From the NCBI RefSeq assembly GCF_005497185.1, contig NZ_RJTN01000030.1:1-40102 (forward strand): 40,102 bases of DNA, written 5' to 3'. Of the stretch, positions 10,400-23,662 are shown piece after piece; position 1 is the stretch's first letter; each line of letters begins with the position of its first letter. Origin of the DNA: Pectobacterium polonicum. GTDB lineage: Bacteria > Pseudomonadota > Gammaproteobacteria > Enterobacterales > Enterobacteriaceae. Both the position numbers and the translations under genes were made by a program. The notes under the pieces are model-generated. The model did no database searches, was not told where the DNA came from, and saw only the letters and a list, made by a program, of their open reading frames with translations.

Positions 10400-10706
10400 C
10401 CTGACAATACGAAGCCACTGCCTCGCAGAATAAAAATGACCAGCCGATTACGACCTGAATAACCAGAGTTTACCGAAATTCCGGCATAACGCAGATAATT
10501 TTTGGTGAGCTTTTTCTGAAAGTCGCTCGCAAAGCCATGAATACACATGAGGAAAGTATGAGGTTCTCAACAACAAAAATGGCACATGGTTTTATAAAAA
10601 GCAGACTTTGTTTTTAAGTATTTCTATTTGTGACACACACAAAAGAAACAGCGTTTCATTTATAGCAATATACGCGGGCGAATAATTCAATAACGAAGGA
10701 GACACA
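10400..10706. promoter_or_regulatory. 307-bp divergent control region between glmU and pelX
   Basis: No gene is seen here. The right end holds a KdgR-type operator, a CRP-like half site TGTGA (10629-10633) and the pelX ribosome-binding site. The left half should carry the glmU promoter on the minus strand, but I cannot identify its -35/-10 boxes or a NagC operator with confidence. Confidence 0.5.
10642..10661. promoter_or_regulatory. KdgR operator upstream of pelX
   Basis: AAAGAAACAGCGTTTCATTT matches the KdgR box of soft-rot bacteria (near-palindrome built on GAAAC and GTTTC(A) half sites). It ends 45 bp before the pelX start, overlapping where RNA polymerase should bind. KdgR represses pectin-degradation genes until pectin breakdown products such as 2-keto-3-deoxygluconate release it. 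Confidence 0.85.
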
Positions 10707-12941
10707 ATGAAACGTTGTTCTTCACAAAAATGTGATTTTGTACGGAAACACCGTTCTTCACGCCTCGCAGCCGTCGCGTTGACGAATGCATTACTCTTCA
10801 GCTTCAGTACACACGCCGCGACAGAATCAACCCCCGTCTGGCACGGAATGGCATTTGGTCAGTCGACAGATGTAAACTTCTCGTCCAACGTTCTGCCGGA
10901 AAAAATTGGCGTCAACGATGTCACCATCAACGGCAAGAAATTAGCGCCAGGGGATAATGCTGATTTGTCCGCACCGATCACGATTGAAAGCCGTGGCGGA
11001 AAGATTGCCAACACCCATGACGGATTGACGTTCTTCTATACGCAGTTGCCTGCCAATGTGAATTTTACGCTTCAGTCTGATATTACAGTGGAACAGTTTG
11101 GGCCAGAAAATGGTGCCAAACCTGCGGCTCAGGAAGGTGCAGGGATTTTGGTACGCGATATTATCGGCGTGCCACGTCAGGAACCATTGAAAGAAGGGTA
11201 TGAAGAATTCCCTGCGGCGTCCAACATGGTGATGAACGCCATCATGACGCAGGATAAAAAATCGCATACCGAAATCAAGCTACAAGCTATTTTGCGTAAT
11301 GGCGTCACGCAACCGTGGGGCAACGCGGGCGCGAAAATTACCAAAACCAGCTATCAGGAAAACGTCAATCTGGAGCAGACACCGACGTTCCGTCTGAAAC
11401 TGGAACGTACCAACGACGGCTTCATTACCTCTTATGCACCAAAAGGCACGGATAACTGGGTATCAAAAGAAGTCAAAGGTGCAGATGTTGTCACCAAGTT
11501 GGACAAAGACCACTACTACGTCGGTTTCTTTGCCTCCCGTAACGCCAAAATCATCGTCAGTAATGCACAGTTGACTACAGCACCGGCGCAAACCAAAGCC
11601 TCACCGGAATTTAAAGTCAAGGCTTACGATCCGTTACTACAGGTGATGTCATCGCCTAAAACCACCAGCGAAAACTATGTTGTACAGGCTAAAGCCAATT
11701 ACAACGGTACGATCGCCGTTTCACAAGACGGTAAATCTCTCGGTGATGCCAAGCAGGTAAAAGCAGGTGAGACGTTCTCTCTGCCAGCAAAAATTGCCGG
11801 TAATAGCGCAGAATTCAAGCTCGCTTACCAGCCTGCGGATGGGGATGATAAAGCGGTCAAAGAGAGCACGTTCAAGGTTGAAAAAGTGGCCTATGCAGAT
11901 GCCAAAAATCTGTATGTTTCGCCACAGGGTTCAGCCAGCAACGACGGCAGTAAAAATGCACCGCTCGATTTAGCCAGCGCCGTCGCCGCTCTGCCAGCAG
12001 GCGGCACAATTTGGCTCAACGATGGCGATTACAGCGCGGCTGAAATCCCTGTCAGCGCCAGCGGCCAGCAAAAAGCCGTCAAGAACCTGTTTACCGTCGG
12101 TAATAAAGCCGTCATTCACGGCTTGCAACTGAAGGCAAGCCATTGGCATGTTAAAGGGATTGAAATCACCGAGAAACCGTTCCGTATCGAAGGAAGCTAC
12201 AACACCATCGAACGCGTTCTGGCGCACCACGCTGACGATACCGGTATTCAGGTAACTTCAACGGCCGATGTAGGCAGACCACTGTGGGCTAGCCATAACC
12301 TGATCCTGAACTCAGAATCTCACAGCAACCAGGACCCTGGCAAAATTAACGCTGACGGTTTTGCGGTAAAAATGCGTGTCGGTGAAGGCAACGTAATCCG
12401 CGGCGCATTCTCACACAACAACATCGATGACGGCTTCGACCTGTTTAACAAAATTGAAGACGGTGCAAACGGCGTTGTGGTGATCGAGAATTCAATTGCT
12501 ATGAACAACACCAGCAATGGCTTCAAAATGGGTGGCGAAGGTCAGCCAGTGGCGCATCAGGTTAAAAACAGTATTGCAGTGGGTAACAAACTTGATGGTT
12601 TCACTGATAACTTCAACCCTGGTGCACTGATCGTTGAAGACAACATCGCGTTAGATAATGAACGCTTTAACTTTATTTTCCGTCCAAGCCCTTACTCTGG
12701 CCCGGAAAAACAAGGCGTCTTCAAGAACAACATTTCACTGAAAACCAAAGCGGGTAAATATGATGATGCAGTTGTCGGCAATATCGATAACACCAACTAC
12801 TTCATCAAAGGCGACCGTTCGGTTAACGCGCAAGGTAAGGAAGTCACAGTAAATAACTTCGTTTCAGTTATCGTCCCTGAGACGTTTACGCGTGATGCCA
12901 AAGGCAATCTGGTACTTGGCGACTTCCTGAAGAAGAAATAA
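10707..12941 (+). CDS. pelX: Family PL9 pectate lyase, probable exopolygalacturonate lyase PelX
   Basis: 744 residues, matching the ~79-kDa exopolygalacturonate lyase PelX of soft-rot bacteria. The ribosome-binding site AAGGAG lies 5 nt before ATG 10707. A signal peptide covers residues 1-37 (basic start, core LAAVALTNALLFSFS, cut after THA). Residues ~40-290 form a beta-rich N-domain, ~300-395 an Ig-like segment, and ~400-740 the right-handed beta helix. Calcium ligands of Pel9A (D209, D233, D234, D237) correspond by exact spacing to D550, D574, D575 and D578 (NADGF, NIDDGFD); the catalytic lysine is most likely K607 in NGFKMGG. In the family PelX is periplasmic and removes unsaturated digalacturonate from pectate oligomers, generating inducers. 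A KdgR box precedes it and two hairpins follow. Alternative: an endo-acting PL9 such as PelL, which is shorter. Confidence 0.88.
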   Translation: MKRCSSQKCDFVRKHRSSRLAAVALTNALLFSFSTHAATESTPVWHGMAFGQSTDVNFSSNVLPEKIGVNDVTINGKKLAPGDNADLSAPITIESRGGKIANTHDGLTFFYTQLPANVNFTLQSDITVEQFGPENGAKPAAQEGAGILVRDIIGVPRQEPLKEGYEEFPAASNMVMNAIMTQDKKSHTEIKLQAILRNGVTQPWGNAGAKITKTSYQENVNLEQTPTFRLKLERTNDGFITSYAPKGTDNWVSKEVKGADVVTKLDKDHYYVGFFASRNAKIIVSNAQLTTAPAQTKASPEFKVKAYDPLLQVMSSPKTTSENYVVQAKANYNGTIAVSQDGKSLGDAKQVKAGETFSLPAKIAGNSAEFKLAYQPADGDDKAVKESTFKVEKVAYADAKNLYVSPQGSASNDGSKNAPLDLASAVAALPAGGTIWLNDGDYSAAEIPVSASGQQKAVKNLFTVGNKAVIHGLQLKASHWHVKGIEITEKPFRIEGSYNTIERVLAHHADDTGIQVTSTADVGRPLWASHNLILNSESHSNQDPGKINADGFAVKMRVGEGNVIRGAFSHNNIDDGFDLFNKIEDGANGVVVIENSIAMNNTSNGFKMGGEGQPVAHQVKNSIAVGNKLDGFTDNFNPGALIVEDNIALDNERFNFIFRPSPYSGPEKQGVFKNNISLKTKAGKYDDAVVGNIDNTNYFIKGDRSVNAQGKEVTVNNFVSVIVPETFTRDAKGNLVLGDFLKKK

Positions 12942-12954
12942 GCCACTTCAAATA

Positions 12955-12978
12955 AACCCCGCCTAAGAAGGTGGGGTT
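12955..12978 (+). terminator. Hairpin directly after pelX
   Basis: AACCCCGCC (12955-12963) pairs with GGTGGGGTT (12970-12978) through a 9-bp stem with one G-T pair. It is followed by GCTAATAAAA rather than a T run, so it probably protects the 3' end or terminates weakly; the next hairpin is the true terminator. Confidence 0.5.
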
Positions 12979-13027
12979 GCTAATAAAACGCGTCGAGCAC
13001 AGTAGTTAATGGTTCGTCAACAATCTG

Positions 13028-13056
13028 AATGCCTGCTGCTCTCGCAGGCATTTTTT
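13028..13056 (+). terminator. Rho-independent terminator of pelX
   Basis: AATGCCTGC (13028-13036) and GCAGGCATT (13044-13052) form a perfect 9-bp stem, and a run of six T residues (13051-13056) follows on the plus strand. It closes the pelX unit before the convergent atp operon. Confidence 0.88.
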
Positions 13057-13084
13057 ATCTCGGCGTATAACATCACCTTAAATG

Positions 13085-13117
13085 AAAAAGGCCAGTCAGT
13101 GTGAACTGACTGGCCTT
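13085..13117 (-). terminator. Rho-independent terminator of the atp operon
   Basis: A perfect 13-bp stem, AAGGCCAGTCAGT (13088-13100) with ACTGACTGGCCTT (13105-13117), and a GTGA loop. On the minus strand it leads into a five-T run (complement of 13085-13089). It lies 21 nt after atpC. Confidence 0.92.
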
Positions 13118-13138
13118 CAATTATTGCAAGCTTATCTG

Positions 13139-13558
13139 CTACATCGCTTTTCTGGTCAACTCGATAACGCGCAGTTTCGCAATCGCTTTAGTCAGCTCTG
13201 CGGAAGCCTGAGCATAATCCACGTCGCCATGCGAATTACGGATATGGTCTTCTGCTTTGCGTTTCGCTTCCAACGCACGGGCTTCATCCAAATCCTGTCC
13301 ACGAATAGCGGTATCGGACAGTACGGTAACCATATTCGGCTGCACCTCAAGGACGCCACCAGAAAGGTAGATATACTCTTCTTCACCGTGCTGCTTAACG
13401 ATACGAATCATACCCGGTTTAATGGCAGTGAGCAGAGGGGCATGTCCCGGATAAATACCCAGTTCGCCTTCGCTCCCCGTTACCTGGATCTTCTGCACCA
13501 GACCGGAGAACATTTGCTGTTCCGCACTCACGACATCCAGATGGTAAGTCATAGCCAT
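13139..13558 (-). CDS. atpC: ATP synthase F1 epsilon subunit
   Basis: 139 residues, the E. coli length, starting [21 protein letters not shown] and ending ELTRKAM. It has the N-terminal beta-barrel ([19 protein letters not shown]) and a C-terminal two-helix arm ([17 protein letters not shown] onward). Epsilon belongs to the central rotor stalk and its arm inhibits ATP hydrolysis. A strong AGGAGG precedes the start. It is the last gene of the operon, 19 nt after atpD, and is followed by the operon terminator. Confidence 0.98.
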
Positions 13559-13577
13559 GTCACCCTCCTACAAGGCG

Positions 13578-15871
<2,294 letters not shown>

Positions 15872-15923
15872 CTTTGCTTCTCCTCAAAGCCTTGCGGCCT
15901 GCTTTACAGCAGGCCACCGGGCG

Positions 15924-17465
15924 TTACCAGGACTGGGTTGCCTTAAAAGTATCGAGGATGCCTTTAAATTTGCCCTCGATCTCATCGTTATAAGCGCCAG
16001 TCTGGTCGATTTGTTGCAGAAGTTCGCCATGCTCACGGTCAGCGTAAGCCAGCAGTGCCGCTTCAAAGCTACCGACTTTCGACAGCTCAACATCTTCCAG
16101 ATAACCACGTTCCGCCGCAAACAGAACCAGAGACTGCTGTGCGACAGACATCGGCGCATACTGTTTCTGTTTCAACAGCTCGGTCACTTTCTGACCGTGG
16201 CTCAACTGTTTACGGGTTGCATCATCAAGATCGGAAGCGAACTGAGAGAATGCTGCCAGCTCACGGTACTGTGCCAGCGCGGTACGAATACCACCGGACA
16301 GTTTCTTCATGATCTTGGTCTGCGCTGCACCACCCACACGGGATACGGAGATCCCTGGGTTAACCGCAGGACGAATACCGGCGTTAAACAGGTTGGATTC
16401 CAGGAAGATCTGACCATCGGTAATAGAAATTACGTTGGTCGGAACGAACGCAGAAACGTCACCCGCTTGCGTTTCGATGATCGGCAGAGCGGTCAACGAA
16501 CCGGTTTTCCCTTTCACTTCACCCTTGGTGAATGCTTCAACGTAATCGGCGTTAACGCGCGATGCACGCTCCAGCAAACGGGAGTGGAGATAGAAAACGT
16601 CACCAGGATAAGCTTCACGACCTGGCGGACGACGGAGCAACAGAGAAATCTGACGATAAGCAACGGCCTGTTTAGACAGGTCATCATAAATAATCAGCGC
16701 ATCTTCACCACGGTCGCGGAAGTACTCGCCCATCGCACAACCGGCATACGGTGCCAGATATTGCAGAGCAGCAGATTCAGACGCGGTAGCAACAACAACA
16801 ATGGTGTTTTCCAGTGCGCCATGCTCTTCCAGTTTACGCACCACGTTAGAAATCGTGGAGGCTTTCTGGCCGATGGCGACGTACACACATTTGATACCGG
16901 AATCACGCTGGTTGATGATGGCGTCGATGGCCAGCGCGGTTTTACCCGTCTGACGGTCACCGATAATCAACTCACGCTGACCACGGCCGATTGGAATCAT
17001 GGCGTCAACGGATTTATAGCCCGTTTGTACTGGCTCATCAACAGACTGACGTTCGATAACGCCAGGCGCAATCGCTTCAACCGCAGAGAAACCGTCATGA
17101 TCCAGAGCGCCTTTACCATCAATCGGTGCGCCCAGCGTGTTGACCACACGACCTAAAAGGCCGCGACCAACCGGAACTTCAAGAATACGGCCGGTGCATT
17201 TTACTTTCATGCCTTCAGCCAGATCCGCATACGGTCCCATGACTACCGCACCAACGGAGTCGCGCTCCAGGTTCAGTGCGATTGCATAGCGGTTACCCGG
17301 CAGAGAGATCATCTCCCCCTGCATCACGTCTGCCAGACCGTGGACGCGGATGATTCCGTCACTGACGGAAACAATAGTACCTTCATTGTGAGCTTCGCTC
17401 ACCACATTGAACTGAGCAATGCGCTGCTTGATCAGTTCGCTGATTTCGGTGGAATTCAGTTGCAT
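15924..17465 (-). CDS. atpA: ATP synthase F1 alpha subunit
   Basis: 513 residues, as in E. coli. Nucleotide-binding P-loop GDRQTGKT, then [20 protein letters not shown] and the signature [17 protein letters not shown]. Alpha alternates with beta in the F1 head; its sites are regulatory, and its arginine finger region (around SVSRVGG) helps beta catalysis. The N-terminus [16 protein letters not shown] binds delta. Start ATG 17465 is 12 nt after the atpH stop. A 458-codon open frame on the opposite strand is only a shadow of this gene. Confidence 0.98.
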   Translation of the reverse strand: MQLNSTEISELIKQRIAQFNVVSEAHNEGTIVSVSDGIIRVHGLADVMQGEMISLPGNRYAIALNLERDSVGAVVMGPYADLAEGMKVKCTGRILEVPVGRGLLGRVVNTLGAPIDGKGALDHDGFSAVEAIAPGVIERQSVDEPVQTGYKSVDAMIPIGRGQRELIIGDRQTGKTALAIDAIINQRDSGIKCVYVAIGQKASTISNVVRKLEEHGALENTIVVVATASESAALQYLAPYAGCAMGEYFRDRGEDALIIYDDLSKQAVAYRQISLLLRRPPGREAYPGDVFYLHSRLLERASRVNADYVEAFTKGEVKGKTGSLTALPIIETQAGDVSAFVPTNVISITDGQIFLESNLFNAGIRPAVNPGISVSRVGGAAQTKIMKKLSGGIRTALAQYRELAAFSQFASDLDDATRKQLSHGQKVTELLKQKQYAPMSVAQQSLVLFAAERGYLEDVELSKVGSFEAALLAYADREHGELLQQIDQTGAYNDEIEGKFKGILDTFKATQSW

Positions 17466-17477
17466 GCTCCAGTCCCC

Positions 17478-18011
17478 TTAAGACTGCAAGACGTCTGCCA
17501 GACGTTCCAGACGACCGCGAATGCTGCCATCTATCACCATATCGCCCGCGCGAATAACCACGCCGGCCATGACAGACTTATCAATTTTGCAATTCAGCTT
17601 CACTTTGCGTGACAGACGTTTTTCCATAGCGGCAGCGATTTTTGATAGCTGCTGCTCATTCAACGTGTTGGCAGAAATCACATCGACATCAACCGTCGAT
17701 TCCAGTGCTGCCCGCAGTTGAATAAATTGTTCCAGTACTTCAGTAAGCACTGGTAAACGTCCGTTTTCGGCCATTACCCTAATCAGGTTCTGACCGGCTT
17801 CATCAAGTTGATCACCACAAACGGCAATGAACGTTTTCGCCAGCTCAATCGGTGCAACAGCACCAGAAAGCAGCTCGGCAATCTGCTCATTGCGCGCGAC
17901 TTCAGCCGAAAACGCCAGCATGTTCTGCCAGCGATCCAAGGCCTGATTCTCAACCGCAAAGTCAAAAGCTGCTTTGGCGTAGGGGCGAGCTACCGTGACA
18001 AATTCAGACAT
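17478..18011 (-). CDS. atpH: ATP synthase F1 delta subunit
   Basis: 177 residues, identical in length to E. coli AtpH. It begins [21 protein letters not shown], the family signature of the N-terminal six-helix domain that sits on top of the alpha/beta head. The C-terminal part ([22 protein letters not shown]) contacts the b-subunit stalk. Delta holds the stator to F1. It is 14 nt after atpF and 12 nt before atpA. Confidence 0.98.
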   Translation of the reverse strand: MSEFVTVARPYAKAAFDFAVENQALDRWQNMLAFSAEVARNEQIAELLSGAVAPIELAKTFIAVCGDQLDEAGQNLIRVMAENGRLPVLTEVLEQFIQLRAALESTVDVDVISANTLNEQQLSKIAAAMEKRLSRKVKLNCKIDKSVMAGVVIRAGDMVIDGSIRGRLERLADVLQS

Positions 18012-18025
18012 CAGCCCCTCCCTCC

Positions 18026-18496
18026 TTACAGTTCAGCGACCAGTTTATCAACGATGTCGCTGTTAGCAGCTTCATCCACGGAACGTTCAATAATTTTCTC
18101 GGCACCGGCAATCGCCAATACGGCAACTTGCTTACGCAGCTCTTCGCGAGCGCGTTTACGTTCGGCTTCGATTTCAGCCTGCGCCTGCGCCACAATCTTG
18201 TTACGTTCAGCTTCCGCTTCAGCTTTCGCCTCATCCAGGATCTGAGCACGGCGTTTGTTCGCCTGCTCAATGATAACCTGAGCATCCGCTTTGGCTTTCT
18301 TCAGTTGATCTGTCGCATTGGCCTGAGCCAAGTTCAAATCTTTTTTGGCACGTTCAGCAGAAGCAAGACCGTCAGCAATTTCTTTTTGACGCTTCTCGAT
18401 GGCAGCCATCATCGGCGGCCATACAAACTTCATGCAGAACCAGACAAACAGGACGAACGCAATGGCCTGGCCGAGGATTGTTGCATTAATATTCAC
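18026..18496 (-). CDS. atpF: ATP synthase F0 b subunit
   Basis: 156 residues, the E. coli length. One N-terminal membrane span ([29 protein letters not shown], about residues 5-25) is followed by a long, highly charged helix rich in alanine, lysine and glutamate (about 30-140). Two copies dimerise as a coiled coil and form the peripheral stalk that joins F0 to delta. It lies between atpE and atpH, with 63 and 14 nt gaps. Confidence 0.98.
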   Translation of the reverse strand: MNINATILGQAIAFVLFVWFCMKFVWPPMMAAIEKRQKEIADGLASAERAKKDLNLAQANATDQLKKAKADAQVIIEQANKRRAQILDEAKAEAEAERNKIVAQAQAEIEAERKRAREELRKQVAVLAIAGAEKIIERSVDEAANSDIVDKLVAEL

Positions 18497-18559
18497 AGCA
18501 CAATGCCTCTTTCAAAGTTAAATAAGTTGATGTTTTAACCTCAGCAGAAAACATTCTGC

Positions 18560-18828
<269 letters not shown>

Positions 18829-18848
18829 CGTTATTTGTTGAAAGAAAA

Positions 18849-20055
<1,207 letters not shown>

Positions 20056-20148
20056 GACGTTTGCTCTCTCCGTACCTTTTCAGAGGTATACCGAATGACG
20101 TATAAAACTGCCTTTACACCACTGAGTCAAGCAGCAAAAAACGAGCAA

Positions 20149-20176
20149 ATTATACGGGTCATACCTGCGAATTCAA
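20149..20176 (-). promoter_or_regulatory. Sigma-70 promoter of the atp operon
   Basis: On the minus strand, TTGAAT (-35, complement of 20171-20176) and a perfect TATAAT (-10, complement of 20149-20154) are separated by 16 bp. Initiation about 7 nt further on would give a leader of roughly 87 nt before the atpI start at 20055. Confidence 0.75.
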
Positions 20177-20678
20177 TCGATAAGTAGCGAAAAGGTGAAC
20201 AATTATTTAAATTTCTTTCTGAAGCCCCATTTTTACTAACAATCATCCCTGATCATATCTGGTGTCATTAATTTCTAAAGCCCTCTAATCTGTGATGCGA
20301 CTCACATAAAAGGCTTTGCGACTATTTATAACAGAACATGTTTTTTTTTGTCTTTAGCAAAATAAGTCATTTATTTTATTTAACTTCAATAAGTTACAAA
20401 AAAATTCATTCAAAAAACGTAATAAACAACGTTTCAACCACCTATTGACATTATTGATATCGTTTTTTTACTCAATTAACACAAAAATAACTAAATTTTG
20501 ATGCCAATGATTTATTTTCGCTCGTTATTATTTAGCACGAAAGTAAAAGAGAGCCACTGAAAAAACGAAGATGTAAAATTTCAGTGATCGCTATGGGTTC
20601 TGGAACGATGCCACTCACAGACAAGGTGGCAACCTGACACGCAATATTTAGTTATAATTTTTTTGATAAAAAACAAAA
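20177..20678. other. AT-rich gap upstream of the atp promoter, no gene
   Basis: About 500 bp without a credible coding frame, strongly AT-rich with many A and T runs. It contains a perfect-core CRP site (20291-20306) and two inverted repeats: CACTGAAA/TTTCAGTG (20555-20562 and 20579-20586) and TGCCAC/GTGGCA (20609-20614 and 20626-20631). Neither repeat has a T-tract after it in the rsmG direction, so the terminator of mnmG-rsmG is not identified. Confidence 0.6.
20291..20306. promoter_or_regulatory. Predicted CRP-binding site
   Basis: TGTGATGCGACTCACA has both half sites of the CRP consensus intact (TGTGA-N6-TCACA). It lies about 115 bp upstream of the atp -35 box, too far for a classical activating position at that promoter, so the target is uncertain. 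Confidence 0.65.
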
Positions 20679-21299
20679 TTAGTTTGGTTTAAGCACAACC
20701 AAATGGCGCTCACCTTCCAGATCGGGAACGGATAAGCGAACGACCTGATCCAATAGGACACCTTGTGGCAAGGATGACAATTCATCCTCAGGAAGTACGC
20801 CTTTTAGAGCATAAAACCGCCCCGTCGGTCTGGCTGGAAGATGGCTACACCAGCTAATCATGTCCTGCAAAGAGGCGAATGCCCGGCTGATCACCCCATC
20901 AAAAGGTGGCTCTGCGGGAAATTCCTCAACGCGACTCTGCACAGGCGTGATGTTTTCAAGTTGTAACTCATGCTGTACCTGGCGCAGGAAGCGAACACGT
21001 TTACCCAAACTATCCAGCAAGGTGAAATGCGACTCAGGGCGAACAATCGCCAATGGAATCCCTGGCAGCCCAGGCCCTGTTCCCACATCGATAAAACGCT
21101 GTCCGTGTAAATGCGGCTCAACCACGATACTGTCCATGATGTGGCGGACTAGCATTTGCTGTGGATCGCGTACAGACGTCAGGTTATAAGCTTTATTCCA
21201 CTTATTCAGCATATCAACATACTGTATCAGAAGATTTTTTTGCTTATCTGAAATCACAATGCCAGCCGCATTTAGCAGATTATCGAGTGTGGTGCGCAC
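20679..21299 (-). CDS. rsmG: 16S rRNA (guanine-527-N7)-methyltransferase
   Basis: 206 residues, E. coli 207. The start is GTG at 21299 ([14 protein letters not shown]); no ATG fits. The SAM-binding motif is [15 protein letters not shown], with [25 protein letters not shown] downstream. It methylates G527 of 16S rRNA in the decoding region; loss in bacteria gives low-level streptomycin resistance. It lies 82 nt after mnmG, behind a hairpin terminator, the usual gid arrangement near oriC. Confidence 0.97.
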   Translation of the reverse strand: MRTTLDNLLNAAGIVISDKQKNLLIQYVDMLNKWNKAYNLTSVRDPQQMLVRHIMDSIVVEPHLHGQRFIDVGTGPGLPGIPLAIVRPESHFTLLDSLGKRVRFLRQVQHELQLENITPVQSRVEEFPAEPPFDGVISRAFASLQDMISWCSHLPARPTGRFYALKGVLPEDELSSLPQGVLLDQVVRLSVPDLEGERHLVVLKPN

Positions 21300-21331
21300 A
21301 ATAAGATCCCGATGAAAAATATGAAGTTAAT

Positions 21332-21360
21332 AATAAAAATAGCCGGATAACCGGCTATTT
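21332..21360 (-). terminator. Terminator/attenuator between mnmG and rsmG
   Basis: AAATAGCCGG (21337-21346) and CCGGCTATTT (21351-21360) form a perfect 10-bp stem with a 4-nt loop. On the minus strand the T-rich TTTTTATTATT follows. It should cut mnmG transcription and so lower rsmG expression, unless read-through or a local promoter serves rsmG. Confidence 0.8.
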
Positions 21361-21381
21361 AGAAGATAAGTTTACCTTAAA

Positions 21382-23271
21382 TCAGGCGCTACGGCGTAGT
21401 AGACCCTGTTTTTTAAGCCAGATCAGCAGGATTGAAATCGCCGCTGGCGTAATACCGGAAATCCGTGAAGCTTGGCCGATAGATGACGGTTTGTGATCGT
21501 TCAGTTTGGCGATAACTTCGTTGGACAACCCGTTAACCTGCTTGTAATCCAGATCGGCTGGCAGCAACGTATTTTCATTACGCAGCTGTTTCTCGATTTC
21601 ATCCTGTTGACGAGCAATATACCCTTCGTATTTAACCTGAATTTCAACCTGTTCGGCAGCCTGCTCGTCGATTAATCCCGGTGCAAACAGCGGTAACGCG
21701 GTAAGCTGAGCGTAATCCACTTCCGGGCGACGCAGCAGTTCTTCACCATTCGCTTCACGCGACAAGGGGGTTTTCAGCAGTGAATTAACCTGATCTAGCT
21801 GCTCAGATTGCGGGTGAACGTGAATGTCGCGCAGGCGCTGACGTTCTTTCTCAATGTTCTCAAGCTTCTCATTGAAACGCGCCCAGCGATGATCGTCGAC
21901 CATACCCAGTTCACGACCCATTTCAGTCAAACGCAGATCGGCGTTATCTTCGCGCAACATCAGACGATATTCGGCACGCGACGTAAACATACGGTAGGGT
22001 TCTTTTGTCCCCAGCGTACAGAGATCGTCAACCAACACGCCGAGATAAGCTTGATCGCGACGTGGTGACCAGCCTTCCTTATCGGCAGCCAGTCTCGCTG
22101 CATTCAGCCCTGCCAGCATGCCCTGCGCAGCGGCTTCTTCATACCCTGTTGTACCGTTGATTTGTCCGGCAAAGAACAGACCATGAACAAATTTGTTTTC
22201 CAGCGTCGGCTTCAGATCGCGGGGATCGAAGAAATCGTACTCAATGGCATAGCCAGGTCGGACAATGCGGGCATTTTCCATACCTGTCATTGAACGAACA
22301 ATCTGCCACTGAACGTCGAACGGCAAACTGGTTGAGATCCCATTAGGATAAATTTCGTTGCTGGTCAGGCCTTCTGGCTCAAGAAAGATCTGATGCGTGT
22401 TTCGATCGGCAAAACGCATGACTTTATCTTCGATCGAGGGGCAATAACGCGGGCCGATCCCTTCGATGATCCCGGCATACATCGGGCTGCGATCCAGATT
22501 ATTACGGATCACATCATGGGTTTTCTCATTGGTATGCGTGATATAGCACGGCATTTGCGCCGGATGCTGAATCGCGTTACCTAGGAATGAAAAAACCGGC
22601 ATTGGGTTGTCACCGTGCTGTTGTGCCAGCACGCTAAAATCGATTGTTCTGGCATCAATACGTGGCGGCGTACCGGTTTTTAGGCGGTTGACGCGCAGAG
22701 GCAGTTCACGCAAGCGGCGCGCAAGTGGAATGGAAGGCGGATCGCCTGCACGCCCACCGCTGTAGTTATCCAGCCCAATGTGAATTTTGCCGTCAAGGAA
22801 AGTACCTACCGTTAATACCACCGCTTTTGCACGAAATTTAAGCCCCATCTGGGTAACTGCACCAACGACGCGATCGTTTTCTACGATCAGATCGTCAACC
22901 GCCTGCTGGAAGATCGTTAGATTTGGCTGATTCTCCAAGGCGGTGCGCACGGCCTGACGATAGAGCACGCGATCCGCTTGTGCACGAGTGGCTCTAACCG
23001 CGGGACCTTTGCTGCTGTTTAGTATCCTAAACTGTATGCCTGCCTGATCGACGGCACGCGCCATCAACCCTCCCATGGCATCGATCTCTTTAACCAGATG
23101 GCCTTTCCCAATACCGCCGATCGCTGGATTACAGGACATTTGTCCTAGCGTATCAATATTGTGTGTGAGTAAAAGCGTCTGTTGGCCCATTCGCGCAGAA
23201 GCCATAGCCGCTTCTGTTCCGGCATGACCGCCACCGATCACGATGACGTCAAATGGATCTGGATAAAACAT
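21382..23271 (-). CDS. mnmG: tRNA uridine-5-carboxymethylaminomethyl modification enzyme MnmG (GidA)
   Basis: 629 residues from ATG 23271, the E. coli length, with GAGGAG about 8 nt upstream; the frame extends to 23367 but without family support. The FAD-binding motif GGGHAG is at residues 13-18 ([20 protein letters not shown]), followed by [19 protein letters not shown] and GFFFAGQ-type blocks ([23 protein letters not shown]). With MnmE it adds the cmnm5 group at wobble U34 of several tRNAs. It is transcribed away from oriC, the standard position; its transcription influences origin activity in E. coli. Confidence 0.98.
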   Translation of the reverse strand: MFYPDPFDVIVIGGGHAGTEAAMASARMGQQTLLLTHNIDTLGQMSCNPAIGGIGKGHLVKEIDAMGGLMARAVDQAGIQFRILNSSKGPAVRATRAQADRVLYRQAVRTALENQPNLTIFQQAVDDLIVENDRVVGAVTQMGLKFRAKAVVLTVGTFLDGKIHIGLDNYSGGRAGDPPSIPLARRLRELPLRVNRLKTGTPPRIDARTIDFSVLAQQHGDNPMPVFSFLGNAIQHPAQMPCYITHTNEKTHDVIRNNLDRSPMYAGIIEGIGPRYCPSIEDKVMRFADRNTHQIFLEPEGLTSNEIYPNGISTSLPFDVQWQIVRSMTGMENARIVRPGYAIEYDFFDPRDLKPTLENKFVHGLFFAGQINGTTGYEEAAAQGMLAGLNAARLAADKEGWSPRRDQAYLGVLVDDLCTLGTKEPYRMFTSRAEYRLMLREDNADLRLTEMGRELGMVDDHRWARFNEKLENIEKERQRLRDIHVHPQSEQLDQVNSLLKTPLSREANGEELLRRPEVDYAQLTALPLFAPGLIDEQAAEQVEIQVKYEGYIARQQDEIEKQLRNENTLLPADLDYKQVNGLSNEVIAKLNDHKPSSIGQASRISGITPAAISILLIWLKKQGLLRRSA

Positions 23272-23396
23272 GGTGCTGCTCCTCGCATTATTGCGAATGA
23301 TGAGTGGTAAACGATCGTTATTTGCCCTGGGGTGGGGGATTCTACTCAACTTTGAGCCAACGACCAAGCCCGTTGGATTCTCGTTAATTAAAGAAA

Positions 23397-23640
23397 GATC
23401 TTTTTATTTAAAGATCTCTTTATTAGATCTCTTATTAGGATCGTCATGTTGTGTGGATAAGTGATTATTCGTATTAAAGATCAAGAGAATGCGGATGATC
23501 CTTACCTGTGAATGATCGGTGATCCTAGCCCGTATAAGCTGGGATCTAAATGCGGGTTTATGCACAGGACAAAAAACATACTCGGGTTGTTATTGGGATA
23601 ACTACTGCTTTTACACCGAAATTAAGCATAGTTATCCACA
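23397..23640. other. oriC: Chromosomal replication origin oriC
   Basis: The mnmG-mioC gap carries the enterobacterial origin at the E. coli minimal length (244 bp). Unwinding element: three 13-mers GATCTTTTTATTT (23397-23409), GATCTCTTTATTA (23413-23425) and GATCTCTTATTAG (23426-23438). DnaA boxes: R1 TGTGGATAA (23452-23460), R2 as TTATGCACA reversed (23558-23566), an R3-like TTGGGATAA (23593-23601) and R4 TTATCCACA reversed (23632-23640). AAAGATCAAGAGAATG near 23477 is a possible IHF site. Nine GATC Dam sites lie between 23397 and 23546, as needed for SeqA sequestration. DnaA opens the left AT-rich 13-mers, and the helicase loads there. Confidence 0.96.
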
Positions 23641-23662
23641 TTCAACTGCTGAATATTTCATC

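Noticed and set aside
20555-20586. CACTGAAA/TTTCAGTG inverted repeat as rsmG terminator
   Set aside because: The loop is 16 nt and no T run follows on the minus strand, so it does not look like an intrinsic terminator; it is kept only as an unexplained repeat.
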